Source: Desulfolucanica intricata (GTDB lineage Bacteria; Bacillota; Desulfotomaculia; Desulfotomaculales; Desulfofarciminaceae). Taken from it: a stretch of DNA of 64,000 bases. A program made the position numbers and the translations under genes. Location: assembly GCF_001592105.1 (NCBI RefSeq), contig NZ_BCWE01000008.1, forward strand, positions 1 to 64,000. The letters are read 5' to 3'. The notes under the pieces are model-generated. The model had not been told where the DNA came from. It saw only the letters and a list, made by a program, of their open reading frames with translations, and made no database searches. Positions 7,792-16,790 of the stretch are shown here, one piece after another. Position 1 is the stretch's first letter; each line of letters begins with the position of its first letter.

Positions 7792-8103
7792 TTGTACGCG
7801 ATTATTGAAACCGGTGGTAAACAGTATAAAGTACAGGAAGGTGATACCCTGTACATTGAAAAGTTGCCGTTCGGAGACGGTGAAACGGTAGAAGTGGATA
7901 AGGTTTTTGCAGTAGAAAAAGACGGTCAATTAACTGTGGGTACTCCGTTTGTTGATGGTGCTAAAGTAGTACTAAAAGTGGTACGGCACGGTAAAGGTAA
8001 GAAAATAATTGTTTTTAAATATAAGCCTAAAAAGAATTACCGTCGTAAAAAAGGTCACCGTCAACCATTTACTCAGGTAACAGTTGAGAAGATCCTGGCT
8101 TAA
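7792..8103 (+). CDS. rplU: 50S ribosomal protein L21
   Basis: bL21, 103 aa, a 23S rRNA-binding protein of the large subunit. It starts [17 protein letters not shown] and has the typical basic stretch [17 protein letters not shown] near the C-terminus. The start is TTG at 7792 with GGGGG shortly upstream; no ATG is available at the conserved N-terminus. It is the first gene of the rplU-rpmA unit. The prp (ysxB) protease gene that separates rplU and rpmA in most Firmicutes is absent: only 42 bp lie between L21 and L27. Confidence 0.97.
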   Translation: MYAIIETGGKQYKVQEGDTLYIEKLPFGDGETVEVDKVFAVEKDGQLTVGTPFVDGAKVVLKVVRHGKGKKIIVFKYKPKKNYRRKKGHRQPFTQVTVEKILA

Positions 8104-8145
8104 TATAAGCCAATAAAAATTTTATTAAAACAGGAGGTGAGTCTC

Positions 8146-8409
8146 TTGGCTCACAAGAAAGGTGTTGGTAGTTCACGTAACGGTCGGGATTCCAATCCTA
8201 AAATGTTGGGTGTGAAACGTGGAGACGGACAGTTTGTGACTGCCGGAAGTATTATTGTACGTCAGAGAGGCACTAAGATTCACCCGGGCCGCAACGTAGG
8301 CCGGGGTGGGGATGATACTCTATTTGCTAAAATTGATGGTATTGTTTCCTTTGAGCGTAAAGGACGCGACAAGAAGCAGGTTTCCGTCGAACCGGCTGCT
8401 GCCGTGTAA
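8146..8409 (+). CDS. rpmA: 50S ribosomal protein L27 (no N-terminal extension)
   Basis: bL27, 87 aa, which reaches the peptidyl-transferase centre. The start is TTG at 8146, about eight bases after CAGGAGG, giving [16 protein letters not shown]; the in-frame GTG nine bases upstream lies inside the RBS. In most Firmicutes L27 begins with a MLRLDLQFFA-type extension cleaved by the Prp protease. Here that extension is absent and so is the prp gene, so the protein is made directly in mature form. The body ([30 protein letters not shown]) is normal. Confidence 0.96.
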   Translation: MAHKKGVGSSRNGRDSNPKMLGVKRGDGQFVTAGSIIVRQRGTKIHPGRNVGRGGDDTLFAKIDGIVSFERKGRDKKQVSVEPAAAV

Positions 8410-8416
8410 ATTTTAC

Positions 8417-8447
8417 AAGCCAACCTCAATAAAGGGGTTGGCTTTTT
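8417..8447 (+). terminator. Terminator after rpmA
   Basis: AAGCCAACC and GGTTGGCTT form a 9-bp stem followed by TTT, ending the rplU-rpmA unit. Confidence 0.85.
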
Positions 8448-8546
8448 ACATATCAAAGAAACTGTGCCGGTAAAATTTGAAAGAAGGGAAATAGCTGTCT
8501 GCTGTCGAATATTTGCCATAATTTGGACTCCGGGGGGTGTGTCTTT

Positions 8547-9128
8547 ATGGATGTTAGGGACTTATTAAAAGTTATGCAAGTACAACGACATGATTTTCTA
8601 AATCACTTGCAAGTAATATCCGGTTTGGTTCAATTAGGTAAGACTGATCGGGTTAAAGAATATATAGATAGGATCTGCCGGGAACTTCAGCTAATGAGTA
8701 ATATCAGCCGTATTAAAGTTCCGGAGATTGCGGCTGCGATGATGATTGGTAATAACCTGGCACTTGAACGACAAGTAGATATTGATTACTGTTTAAAAAC
8801 AGATTTAAATGAAATCGACATACCCGGAGAAATACTGGGATGGACTATGGTTGAAATTCTAAAAAAGCTGGTTAATGCTTTTTCATTTCAAGCAGACAAT
8901 CGATTGGTAAATTTAATAATTGAGAGATTAAAAGATAATTACACCTGTCGAATCAGTGTGAAAAGCTCTTCCCTGGCTGAACAGGAATCTTTGGAGGAAT
9001 TAATTAAAACGATAAATAATAAATTGGGTTTATATAATGGTAGGGTGGATATAACTATTTTTGAGGGAAGATTAGATATTTCTTTAATCCTTCCGGCCGG
9101 AAAGTATATTTGTGAATGCATAGGTTAA
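8547..9128 (+). CDS. spo0B: Spo0B-like sporulation phosphotransferase
   Basis: 193-aa relative of Spo0B, the phosphotransferase that passes phosphate from Spo0F to Spo0A in the sporulation phosphorelay. The dimerisation/phosphorylation helix QVQRHDFLNHLQVI (residues 11-24) contains the expected phospho-acceptor His15, corresponding to His30 of the Bacillus subtilis protein. The rest resembles a degenerate histidine-kinase ATP-binding domain without N- or G-box motifs, as in Spo0B. The ATG at 8547 follows GGGGGG. The position between rpmA and obg is the same as in Bacillus, which supports the call. Whether a Spo0F exists cannot be seen here. Confidence 0.8.
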   Translation: MDVRDLLKVMQVQRHDFLNHLQVISGLVQLGKTDRVKEYIDRICRELQLMSNISRIKVPEIAAAMMIGNNLALERQVDIDYCLKTDLNEIDIPGEILGWTMVEILKKLVNAFSFQADNRLVNLIIERLKDNYTCRISVKSSSLAEQESLEELIKTINNKLGLYNGRVDITIFEGRLDISLILPAGKYICECIG

Positions 9129-9147
9129 AAAAGAATGGGTGAGGTTA

Positions 9148-10416
9148 ATGTTTTATGACCGGGCAAAGATTTATGTAAAAGGTGGAGACGGGGGCAGTGG
9201 TTGTGTGGCCTTTCGTCGTGAGAAATATGTACCCGAAGGCGGGCCTGCCGGCGGCGACGGTGGTAGGGGTGGTAATATAATTTTTATAGGTGACAGCGGT
9301 TTAAGCACTCTGGTGGATTTTCGATACCGGCGTCACTACAAGGGAAACCGGGGTGAGCATGGTCAGGGGAAAAATATGACCGGCCGTTCCGGAGAGGACC
9401 GGGTGTTAAGGGTTCCGGTGGGAACGATAGTATATGATGATGAAACCGGGGAGCTCCTGGCAGATATAGTTAAAGACGGGCAGGAAGTTGTGGTTGCCCG
9501 GGGCGGCCGTGGTGGGCGGGGTAATACCCGTTTTGCCAGTGCAAACAATAAAGCTCCCACTACCTATGAAAAAGGGGAGCCCGGCGAAGAGCGCTGGCTA
9601 AGATTGGAATTAAAGCTGTTGGCCGATGTAGGTTTGGTTGGTTTCCCCAATGTTGGTAAGTCTACATTAATATCCAGTGTATCTGCGGCCAAACCTAAAA
9701 TTGCTGACTATCCTTTTACAACCCTGGTTCCTAATCTTGGTGTGGTACGGGTAAGAGAGGGAGAAAGTTTTGTTATGGCGGATATTCCCGGCTTAATTGA
9801 AGGTGCCCACACCGGTGCCGGGCTTGGACACGAATTTTTACGTCATACTGAGCGAACTCGTCTAATTATTCACGTGCTTGATATTTCAAGTTCTGAGGGA
9901 CGGGATCCGGTAGAAGATTTTAACATAATTAATAATGAATTAAAGCTTTATAATGAAAATCTGGCCCGTCGACCTCAGTTGATAGCTGCTAATAAAATGG
10001 ATTTGCCAAATTCTTCTGACAATTTAGCCAGGCTGAAGGAAGCTCTTGGGGATAGTTACGAGATTTTCCCTATTTCTGCTGTAACCGGAGAAGGATTGGA
10101 CTTGTTGATATACCGAACGGCTGAGCGTTTAGCTGAAATTCCCAAAGAAGTATTTCAAGAACCTGAGGCGGAAAAGATTGTTAGGTTCGAAAAGGAACCA
10201 CGCTTTAAGATTACTAAGGAAAACGGTATGTTTTTAGTTACGGGAAAGGAAATTGAAAGGCATGTAGCTATGACTGATTTGGAAAATGAAGATTCCGTGG
10301 CCAGACTGCAGCATATCATGTATCTTATGGGGTTGGATGATGCCCTGAAAGCAGCGGGTGCGAAACAAGATGATATCATAAAAATAAAAGATTTTGAATT
10401 TGATTATGTGGAATAA
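9148..10416 (+). CDS. obg: GTPase Obg
   Basis: Obg/CgtA, a 422-aa GTPase involved in 50S assembly and, in sporulating Firmicutes, stress signalling and sporulation. Glycine-rich Obg domain at 1-158 (GGDGGSGC, GGDGGRGG), G domain at about 159-330 with GFPNVGKST, DIPGLIEGAH and NKMD, and an Obg C-terminal (OCT) domain from about 345. The ATG at 9148 gives the conserved MFYDRAKIYVKGG start; an in-frame GTG at 9139 lies in the RBS area. It follows spo0B by 19 bp, so both are probably cotranscribed. Confidence 0.97.
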   Translation: MFYDRAKIYVKGGDGGSGCVAFRREKYVPEGGPAGGDGGRGGNIIFIGDSGLSTLVDFRYRRHYKGNRGEHGQGKNMTGRSGEDRVLRVPVGTIVYDDETGELLADIVKDGQEVVVARGGRGGRGNTRFASANNKAPTTYEKGEPGEERWLRLELKLLADVGLVGFPNVGKSTLISSVSAAKPKIADYPFTTLVPNLGVVRVREGESFVMADIPGLIEGAHTGAGLGHEFLRHTERTRLIIHVLDISSSEGRDPVEDFNIINNELKLYNENLARRPQLIAANKMDLPNSSDNLARLKEALGDSYEIFPISAVTGEGLDLLIYRTAERLAEIPKEVFQEPEAEKIVRFEKEPRFKITKENGMFLVTGKEIERHVAMTDLENEDSVARLQHIMYLMGLDDALKAAGAKQDDIIKIKDFEFDYVE

Positions 10417-10434
10417 TTTGGAGAGAAATTTACT

Positions 10435-10468
10435 AAGGCATTTACCGAAACGGAGTAAATGCCTTTTG
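10435..10468 (+). terminator. Terminator after obg
   Basis: AAGGCATTTAC and GTAAATGCCTT form an 11-bp stem around CGAAACGGA, followed by TTGATT. Confidence 0.85.
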
Positions 10469-10593
10469 ATTGTGCTCATAAAAAATACGAGTGCCCGCGA
10501 CGTCTCAAAAGCGGCTAAGGGGGACTTTCCGGGTATAAATATTATGAAAAATATGCTATACTGATTTAAATTGCTAAATTATAGGTGGAAAAT

Positions 10594-11721
10594 ATGAAAG
10601 TGAGTACAAGAGATTTTTCCCGTTTTAAACGTTTAGTGGTTAAAGTCGGTTCCAGTTCACTGGCTCACAGTACCGGAAAATTAAACTTATTTCAGTTTGA
10701 ACAATTGGCCATCCAACTGGCGGATCTTTACAACCAGGGAAAGGAAGTCTTGCTTGTCACTTCCGGCGCCATCGGAGCGGGACTTGGAAAGTTGGGAATT
10801 AAAAGGCGGCCTAAAACTATACCTGAAAAACAGGCTGCAGCAGCTGTTGGCCAGGGTGTACTAATGCAAATGTACGAAAAATTTTTTGCAGAGTACGGGG
10901 TTACAGTGGGACAAGTGCTTTTGACCAGAGAAGATTTTTCAGACCGGAGTAGGTTTTTGAATGCCCGTAATACCTTGCATGCACTATTAAGTATGGGTGT
11001 TATACCGATTATTAATGAAAATGATACCGTAGCTGTTGAAGAAATAAAACTCGGGGATAATGATACATTATCGGCACTGGTAGCCGGGTTGGTAGATGCT
11101 GAACTGTTAATTTTACTTTCGGATATAGACGGTTTGTATACCGCCGATCCCAGGAAGGAACCTACTGCTACCATCATTAGTGAAATTGAGGAAATAACAG
11201 AAGAAATTGAGAATTTAGCAGGCGGGGCCGGTTCACAGTTGGGTACCGGCGGGATGGCTACCAAGCTTCAGGCGGCTCGCATTGCCATGCATTCAGGTAC
11301 AGCAATGGTAATAGCCCGGGCCGGAGAGAAAAATATTATTCGCCGTGTTGTGGCCGGTGAACCGGTAGGTACGGTATTCCGGCCCGGGAATAAATTAGAA
11401 AACAAAAAACGATGGATAGCTTATAGTTCAGCTGTACACGGGAAAATACTGGTTGACGAGGGAGCGGCCCGGGCCCTTCTAAAACAAGGAAAAAGCCTTT
11501 TGCCTTCCGGAATAACCGCGGTGGACGGTGTATTTGAAATGGGTAACACGGTGAGTATTATTGGACCGGACGGAAAGGAAATTGCCCGGGGTATTACAAG
11601 TTTTTCGAGTTCAGAAATAGAAAAAATAAAAGGTAAACAGACTCGGGAAATAGAGAAGGTACTTGGATATAAAGATTACGACGAAGTAGTGCATCGTAAT
11701 AACCTGGTTTTGGATATTTAG
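10594..11721 (+). CDS. proB: Glutamate 5-kinase
   Basis: Gamma-glutamyl kinase, first step of proline synthesis from glutamate. Amino-acid kinase domain at about 10-260 (VVKVGSSSLAH, TSGAIGAG, NENDTV, LSDIDGLYTADP, GTGGMATKLQAA), then a C-terminal PUA domain (about 280-360). The 375-aa length is normal for the two-domain form. The start ATG 10594 follows GGTGG; an in-frame GTG overlaps the RBS. The usual partner proA is not adjacent: only about 105 bp separate proB from nadD. It therefore depends on a proA elsewhere. Confidence 0.95.
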   Translation: MKVSTRDFSRFKRLVVKVGSSSLAHSTGKLNLFQFEQLAIQLADLYNQGKEVLLVTSGAIGAGLGKLGIKRRPKTIPEKQAAAAVGQGVLMQMYEKFFAEYGVTVGQVLLTREDFSDRSRFLNARNTLHALLSMGVIPIINENDTVAVEEIKLGDNDTLSALVAGLVDAELLILLSDIDGLYTADPRKEPTATIISEIEEITEEIENLAGGAGSQLGTGGMATKLQAARIAMHSGTAMVIARAGEKNIIRRVVAGEPVGTVFRPGNKLENKKRWIAYSSAVHGKILVDEGAARALLKQGKSLLPSGITAVDGVFEMGNTVSIIGPDGKEIARGITSFSSSEIEKIKGKQTREIEKVLGYKDYDEVVHRNNLVLDI

Positions 11722-11768
11722 GTTAGGAGAAACTATTATGATTCTAGCAGCAGGTTGAGGGTAGTCCC

Positions 11769-11796
11769 TTGCAATTGTCAAAATATCTGGTAAAAT
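11769..11796 (+). promoter_or_regulatory. Candidate sigma-A promoter for nadD
   Basis: TTGCAA, a 16-bp spacer and TAAAAT, with the -10 about 30 bp before the nadD start. Confidence 0.5.
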
Positions 11797-11826
11797 GTCA
11801 ATAGATCAATTTGGGGTTGAGATAAT

Positions 11827-12429
11827 TTGAAGTCTCTTGGAATAATGGGTGGAACTTTTGACCCAATCCATTATGGGCACCTGGTCGCAGCCGAGGGAGC
11901 CCGTCATCAATTTAATTTGGACAAAGTAATTTTTGTTCCTTCCGGAAGGCCACCACATAAAACGGAAAATAAAATAAGTGATCCCAGTCAGCGTTTAGCT
12001 ATGACTAATTTAGCAATAGCATCAAACAATTATTTCGATATCTCGGCTATCGAGGTGGAAAGACCCGGTCTTTCCTATACTATTGATACCGTTTTAAGTT
12101 TTCGTTCGATGTACCGGTCTTCAAAATTATATTTTATTACCGGTGGTGATGCAGTTTTAGAAATATTAACCTGGAAAGATGTGGGCAGGTTAATTTCTCT
12201 TTGTACTTTTATAGCAGCCACACGCCCCGGTTATCATCTGGAGCATTTAGAGCAAGCATTTCTGGAACTTCCGGCAGCATATAGAAAGAATATTCATATT
12301 ATGGAAGTTCCGGCTCTGGCAATATCTTCAACGGATATTCGTGAGCGTATTCGTACCGGGCGACCTATAAAATACCTCTTACCTGAGTCAGTGGAACAAT
12401 ACGTCAATAAGCACAATTTATACAAATAA
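11827..12429 (+). CDS. nadD: Nicotinate-nucleotide adenylyltransferase
   Basis: NaMN adenylyltransferase of NAD synthesis, 200 aa. The nucleotidyltransferase signature GGTFDPIHYGHL is at residues 8-19, and the C-terminal SSTDIRERI motif is at about 165-173. Both are diagnostic. Start TTG at 11827, preceded by GGGGTTGAG. nadD precedes yqeK and rsfS in most Firmicutes, but here an RRM-protein gene with its own terminator is inserted between nadD and yqeK. Confidence 0.96.
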   Translation: MKSLGIMGGTFDPIHYGHLVAAEGARHQFNLDKVIFVPSGRPPHKTENKISDPSQRLAMTNLAIASNNYFDISAIEVERPGLSYTIDTVLSFRSMYRSSKLYFITGGDAVLEILTWKDVGRLISLCTFIAATRPGYHLEHLEQAFLELPAAYRKNIHIMEVPALAISSTDIRERIRTGRPIKYLLPESVEQYVNKHNLYK

Positions 12430-12519
12430 ATTGGAAAAATGTTGACTTTAAGTGTTTGTATTTGCCTTCTGTGATTTGCAAATAATAAGCAATAAGTTTC
12501 AGGAAAAGAGGTGATTTGA

Positions 12520-12777
12520 GTGGCCCGTACCCTTTATGTAGGAAACTTACCGTGGGCTACTAAGGCAGAGGATTTAGAAACGGCCTTTTCCCAACACGGC
12601 GAAGTTTTAAGTAGCCGAGTCATTACCGACCGGGAAACCGGACGTTCCCGGGGCTTTGGGTTTGTAGAGGTTAATGACGAAGATGCAGACACAATGATTG
12701 CTGCTATGAATGGTACAGAATTGGGCGGTAGAGTAATCACCGTAAATGAAGCAAAAGCGCGGGAACAGCGTGCTTAG
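12520..12777 (+). CDS. RRM-domain RNA-binding protein
   Basis: An 85-aa protein that is one RNA-recognition motif: RNP2 LYVGNLPW near the N-terminus and RNP1 RGFGFVEV at about 45-52, with the aromatic residues needed for RNA stacking. Single-RRM proteins of this glycine-poor type occur in cyanobacteria and scattered Firmicutes, and some are cold-induced; the RNA targets are unknown. Start GTG 12520 after GAGGTG. It is monocistronic, with a strong terminator after the stop. Confidence 0.92.
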   Translation: MARTLYVGNLPWATKAEDLETAFSQHGEVLSSRVITDRETGRSRGFGFVEVNDEDADTMIAAMNGTELGGRVITVNEAKAREQRA

Positions 12778-12784
12778 TTTACAT

Positions 12785-12821
12785 AAACCTCCGCATCCTC
12801 CGGGACCAGGAGGTTTTTTTA
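12785..12821 (+). terminator. Terminator after the RRM gene
   Basis: AAACCTCC...GGAGGTTT with an internal CTCC/GGAG alternative, followed by a run of T. Confidence 0.8.
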
Positions 12822-12824
12822 TAT

Positions 12825-13430
12825 TTGCCGGGGAGAGGGGAGATTTTTACGGAGAGAGAAATACTTGACAAATTGTCCGGAAGAATAAAAAAATCCCGCT
12901 TGCAGCACTGTTTGGGTGTAAAGGATATAGCCACTGAAATGGCCCGGAGCTTTGGTGCGGACATAAAAAAGGCCGGGCTGGCTGCTTTGCTGCACGATTG
13001 TGCCCGTGACTGGACCGGTGCGGATTTACTTAAAAAAGCCCGCCTTAGCGGTATTCCGGTCACTGAAGTGGATGAGATGCTGCCGGAGTTATTACACGCA
13101 CCGGTGGGGGCACTTATTGTTAAAGAGGAATTTGGTATAAATGATTTGGAAATAATTCAAGCTATTAAGTATCATACTACCGGCGACTGTAATATGTCAG
13201 TTTTGGATAAAATTATTTTTGTAGCCGATTTAATTGAGCCCGGTAGAAAAGGAAATTTGGAGGAAATTAGAAAACTGGCTTTTATTAACCTGGATGATGC
13301 CTTACTGGCAGCCTTTGATTATACCTTAAAATACATAATTAGAGTGGGTTCCGTGATTCACCCTCAGACCATTAAAGCAAGAAATACAATTCTAAAACAA
13401 AAACCACCATTTTCAGAAAGGAACTTTTGA
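12825..13430 (+). CDS. yqeK: YqeK-family HD-domain hydrolase (start uncertain)
   Basis: Predicted HD-domain phosphohydrolase; characterised YqeK proteins hydrolyse diadenosine tetraphosphate symmetrically. Visible: RLQHCLGV, the HD pair LLHDCARDWT, a conserved LLHAPVGA and IKYHTTG. The start is problematic. TTG 12825 has no RBS and lies in the preceding terminator. A good RBS (GGAGAGAG, 12851-12858) precedes ATA at 12861, which would give the family-typical short N-terminus; TTG 12873 is the next canonical option. I give the longest frame. Gene order nadD...yqeK-rsfS supports identity. Confidence 0.88.
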   Translation: MPGRGEIFTEREILDKLSGRIKKSRLQHCLGVKDIATEMARSFGADIKKAGLAALLHDCARDWTGADLLKKARLSGIPVTEVDEMLPELLHAPVGALIVKEEFGINDLEIIQAIKYHTTGDCNMSVLDKIIFVADLIEPGRKGNLEEIRKLAFINLDDALLAAFDYTLKYIIRVGSVIHPQTIKARNTILKQKPPFSERNF

Positions 13431-13490
13431 ACATTAGAAGAATATAATTATACTATTAGGAAGGAACTGTTAATACAAGGGGGAGTGGCA

Positions 13491-13838
13491 TTGGTTCAAG
13501 AACCACAGGCTATAGTAAACTTGGTCGTCGAGGCTTGTGAAGATAAAAAAGCACACGACGTCACTGTGCTGGATATTAGTGAAATTTCTTTAATTGCGGA
13601 TTACTTTGTAATTTGTAGCGGGCGATCAAAAACCCATGTTAAGGCTATAGCTGAGAATATTCAGGATAAGTTAGAAGATGAAGGAATTTTTCTTAAACGG
13701 AAAGAGGGTTTTCAGGAAGCCTACTGGGTCTTAATGGACTTCGGTGATGTAGTGGTTCACGTCTTTCAAGAGGCTGAGCGGCAGTTTTACAACTTGGAAC
13801 GCCTGTGGGGAGATGCCCGTGTGGTAGGCCTCGCGTAA
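13491..13838 (+). CDS. rsfS: Ribosomal silencing factor RsfS
   Basis: RsfS/Iojap protein, about 115 aa, which binds L14 and blocks subunit joining under nutrient stress. The family core is clear: DVTVLDISEISLIADYFVICSG, then AYWVLMDFGDVVVHVF and YNLERLWGDA. TTG at 13491 is chosen because GGGGGAG lies at a normal distance; the GTG at 13485 overlaps that RBS. It follows yqeK by about 60 bp as in Bacillus. Confidence 0.95.
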   Translation: MVQEPQAIVNLVVEACEDKKAHDVTVLDISEISLIADYFVICSGRSKTHVKAIAENIQDKLEDEGIFLKRKEGFQEAYWVLMDFGDVVVHVFQEAERQFYNLERLWGDARVVGLA

Positions 13839-13850
13839 TATATCAAATAT

Positions 13851-13879
13851 TGACAAACGGAATAGATTTACCTATAATT
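13851..13879 (+). promoter_or_regulatory. Consensus sigma-A promoter of leuS
   Basis: TTGACA, a 17-bp spacer and TATAAT: a perfect match to the consensus, upstream of the T-box leader. Confidence 0.9.
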
Positions 13880-13924
13880 TATAAGTGAGTCTTTAAAAAC
13901 AATTTTTAAATTTAAATATAAAAA

Positions 13925-14158
13925 ACTATGACAGGGAGTAGTAGGCTGTGGAACTGTACAGAGAGCCGCCGGTTGGTGCAAGACGGCCAGGGAAGCTGCT
14001 GAACTCGCCCTTGAGTTGTCCGGTATATAAAATTTCCGGACCGGCCATGACCGTTATCCAAAATTTAAGTGGGTAAAACGTCTTTACCAAATAGGGTGGT
14101 ACCGCGGGAAAAACCTCTCGTCCCTTTTTATGGGATGAGAGGCTTTATCTTTTTTTGA
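13925..14158 (+). promoter_or_regulatory. T-box riboswitch leader (leucine)
   Basis: A tRNA-sensing leader before leuS. The T-box sequence AGGGTGGTACCGCGGG is at 14093-14108, directly followed by a terminator stem (AACCTCTCGTCCC / GGGATGAGAGG) and a T-run. Stem I shows a GGGAGTAGTAGG element and a specifier region GAA-CTC-G, with CTC (14004-14006) as the probable leucine codon. Uncharged tRNA-Leu should stabilise the antiterminator and allow leuS transcription. Confidence 0.93.
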
Positions 14159-14174
14159 ATAGGGGAGGAATGCA

Positions 14175-16661
14175 ATGAACGAGCGTTATAATTTTGAGGA
14201 AATAGAAGCTAAATGGCAGGAAAAATGGTCTGAAGATAACTTGTATGCTACTGCTGATTTTTCCAAGCGGCCCAAATACTACTGCCTGGAAATGTTTCCG
14301 TATCCATCAGGGAAATTGCATATGGGACATGTCCGCAACTACTCCATCGGAGACGTAGTGGCCCGTTTTAAGACTATGCGGGGATACGAAGTACTGCATC
14401 CTATGGGGTGGGATGCCTTCGGCCTGCCGGCTGAAAACGCGGCTATAAAACATGGTAATATTCACCCGGCAGCGTGGACAGTAGATAATATAAGTAATAT
14501 GCGTGCTCAGCTTAAACAGTTGGGTTTAAGCTACGATTGGAACCGTGAGGTAGCTACCTGTCACCCTGGCTACTATAAATGGACCCAGTGGCTTTTCCTG
14601 CAGCTGTATCATAACAACCTGGCATACAAAAAGCATGCAGCAGTTAACTGGTGCCCGTCTTGTGCTACTGTGTTGGCCAATGAACAGGTTAAAGAAGGTG
14701 GCTGTGAGCGCTGCGGAGCAGGGGTTGAAAAGAAAAACCTTGACCAGTGGTTTTTCAAAATAACCGACTACGCTGAGCGTCTCCTGGCCGATTTGGACAA
14801 GCTGCCCGGCTGGCCTGATAAAGTTAAGATCATGCAAGAAAACTGGATTGGCCGCAGTGAAGGGGCAGAGCTAACATTTAAAATAAAAGATTTTGATGAA
14901 ACTATTACCGTCTTTACCACCCGGCCGGATACGGTATTTGGCGTCAGCTATATGGTTTTGGCCCCTGAACATCCGTTGGTAGAGAAATTAATAGCCGGTA
15001 CTGACAGGGAAAAAGAAGTAAAGGCTTTTGTCTCTGAAATGAGCAATTTAAGTGAAATTGATCGTACATCAACGGAAGCTGAGAAAATCGGTCTGTTAAC
15101 CGGTGCCAGCTGTATTAACCCGTTTAATGGTGAAGAAATACCGGTTTTGGTAGCAAACTACGTTTTACTGGAATACGGTACCGGTGCGGTTATGGGTGTT
15201 CCGGCCCACGACCAAAGGGACTTTGAGTTTGCCCGAAAATATAATTTGCCTGTTAAAGTAGTAATTCAGCCGGTAGGGTACTCCTTAGATCCTGCTTCGA
15301 TGCAGGAGGCCTATACAGGGGAAGGTAATCTGGTAAATTCGGGACAATTTAACGGAATGGCTAATAAAGATGCAATTCGGGCTATAACCAGGTATGCCGA
15401 AGAAAATAATATTGGTAGGGGACAGGTTAATTTCCGCCTGCGTGACTGGCTGATTTCCCGGCAGCGCTACTGGGGAGCACCTATTCCCATTGTCTACTGT
15501 GATAAATGTGGTACAGTTCCTGTTCCTGAGAAGGATTTACCGGTGCTGTTGCCTTTAGATGTGGAATTTAAACCCACCGGTCGTTCTCCGTTAGCAGATC
15601 ATAACGATTTTGTGCATACTGCTTGTCCTACCTGTGGCGGGCCGGCCCGTAGGGAAACTGATACCATGGATACCTTTGTCTGCTCCTCCTGGTATTTCTA
15701 TCGTTATATCAGTGCCCGTGATGAGCAGCGGGCCTGGGATAAGGAGAAAGTTGATCACTGGATGCCGGTGGACCAGTACATCGGAGGTGTGGAGCATGCC
15801 ATCTTACACCTTTTGTATTCCAGATTCCTGGCTAAAGTACTTTACGATTTAAAATTAATTTCCGTAGAAGAGCCATTTAATAATTTACTTACCCAAGGGA
15901 TGGTGTTAAAAGAAGGGGCGAAAATGTCTAAGTCCAAAGGCAACGTGGTCAGCCCGGAGGATATTGTAGCCCGTTACGGAGCAGATACTGCCAGGTTGTT
16001 TATTTTGTTTGCCGCACCGCCGGAGAGAGATTTGGAGTGGAGTGACCAGGGGGTAGAGGGCTGCTTTCGCTTTTTAAACAGAGTTTGGCGTTTGGTTACC
16101 CCTCTGGCAGGAGAACTCTGCAATGCCCCTGCAAAACCGGATAAAGAACCGGTGGGTGTGCATAAGGAAATGCGCCGCTTAACCCACAATACCATTAAAA
16201 GGGTTACCGAAGATATTGAAGAACGTTTTAACTTTAATACCGGTATCAGTGCCATTATGGAATTAGTGAACGGTCTTTATCATTACCGGGATAAAGTAGC
16301 CGAACCTGACAGGGATCCGGCTATTTTAAGGGAAGCAGTGGAAACTTTGCTGATTTTACTGGCCCCGTTTGCCCCCCATATTACAGAGGAACTGTGGACG
16401 GGTATTGGGCATCAGGAAAGTGTACACACCCGGAACTGGCCGGTCTATGACCCGCAGGCTCTGGAAGAAGACGAGATTACCATTGTCATTCAAATTAACG
16501 GTAAGGTCCGGGATCGTATGGCTATTCCGGCAAATATGAGCAAGGAAGATATGCAGGAACATGTTATGCAGCAGCCCAGAGTGAAGGAATTGCTTTCCGG
16601 TAGGGAAGTCCGTAAGATTATACCCGTTCCCGGAAAATTAGTGAATATAGTAGTTAAATAA
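14175..16661 (+). CDS. leuS: Leucyl-tRNA synthetase
   Basis: LeuRS, 828 aa, cytoplasmic class Ia synthetase. HIGH motif as HMGH in [12 protein letters not shown] (about 48-59), zinc-finger cysteines WCPSCATVL...CERCGAG, CP1 editing domain with [10 protein letters not shown] and a GVPAHDQRD motif, KMSKS loop in [11 protein letters not shown] (about 578-588), and a C-terminal anticodon-binding region. Length is typical. Start ATG after GGGGAGG, 17 bp past the T-box terminator, so expression depends on tRNA-Leu charging. Confidence 0.98.
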   Translation: MNERYNFEEIEAKWQEKWSEDNLYATADFSKRPKYYCLEMFPYPSGKLHMGHVRNYSIGDVVARFKTMRGYEVLHPMGWDAFGLPAENAAIKHGNIHPAAWTVDNISNMRAQLKQLGLSYDWNREVATCHPGYYKWTQWLFLQLYHNNLAYKKHAAVNWCPSCATVLANEQVKEGGCERCGAGVEKKNLDQWFFKITDYAERLLADLDKLPGWPDKVKIMQENWIGRSEGAELTFKIKDFDETITVFTTRPDTVFGVSYMVLAPEHPLVEKLIAGTDREKEVKAFVSEMSNLSEIDRTSTEAEKIGLLTGASCINPFNGEEIPVLVANYVLLEYGTGAVMGVPAHDQRDFEFARKYNLPVKVVIQPVGYSLDPASMQEAYTGEGNLVNSGQFNGMANKDAIRAITRYAEENNIGRGQVNFRLRDWLISRQRYWGAPIPIVYCDKCGTVPVPEKDLPVLLPLDVEFKPTGRSPLADHNDFVHTACPTCGGPARRETDTMDTFVCSSWYFYRYISARDEQRAWDKEKVDHWMPVDQYIGGVEHAILHLLYSRFLAKVLYDLKLISVEEPFNNLLTQGMVLKEGAKMSKSKGNVVSPEDIVARYGADTARLFILFAAPPERDLEWSDQGVEGCFRFLNRVWRLVTPLAGELCNAPAKPDKEPVGVHKEMRRLTHNTIKRVTEDIEERFNFNTGISAIMELVNGLYHYRDKVAEPDRDPAILREAVETLLILLAPFAPHITEELWTGIGHQESVHTRNWPVYDPQALEEDEITIVIQINGKVRDRMAIPANMSKEDMQEHVMQQPRVKELLSGREVRKIIPVPGKLVNIVVK

Positions 16662-16672
16662 TGTAATACAGA

Positions 16673-16704
16673 GGAAACCGGTTAATATACCGGTTTCCTT
16701 TTTA
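16673..16704 (+). terminator. Terminator after leuS
   Basis: GGAAACCGG and CCGGTTTCC form a perfect stem, followed by TTTTTAAA. Confidence 0.9.
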
Positions 16705-16790
16705 AATTTAGAAAGTTAAATCATTGTTGTATTTTATTTACGCTAATAAATCTTTCTATTGCAGCACAAGCTAAAAATGGTGATCTGTCA

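Noticed and set aside
10470-10560. Possible small gene between obg and proB
   Set aside because: No frame with RBS; most likely promoter and leader of proB.
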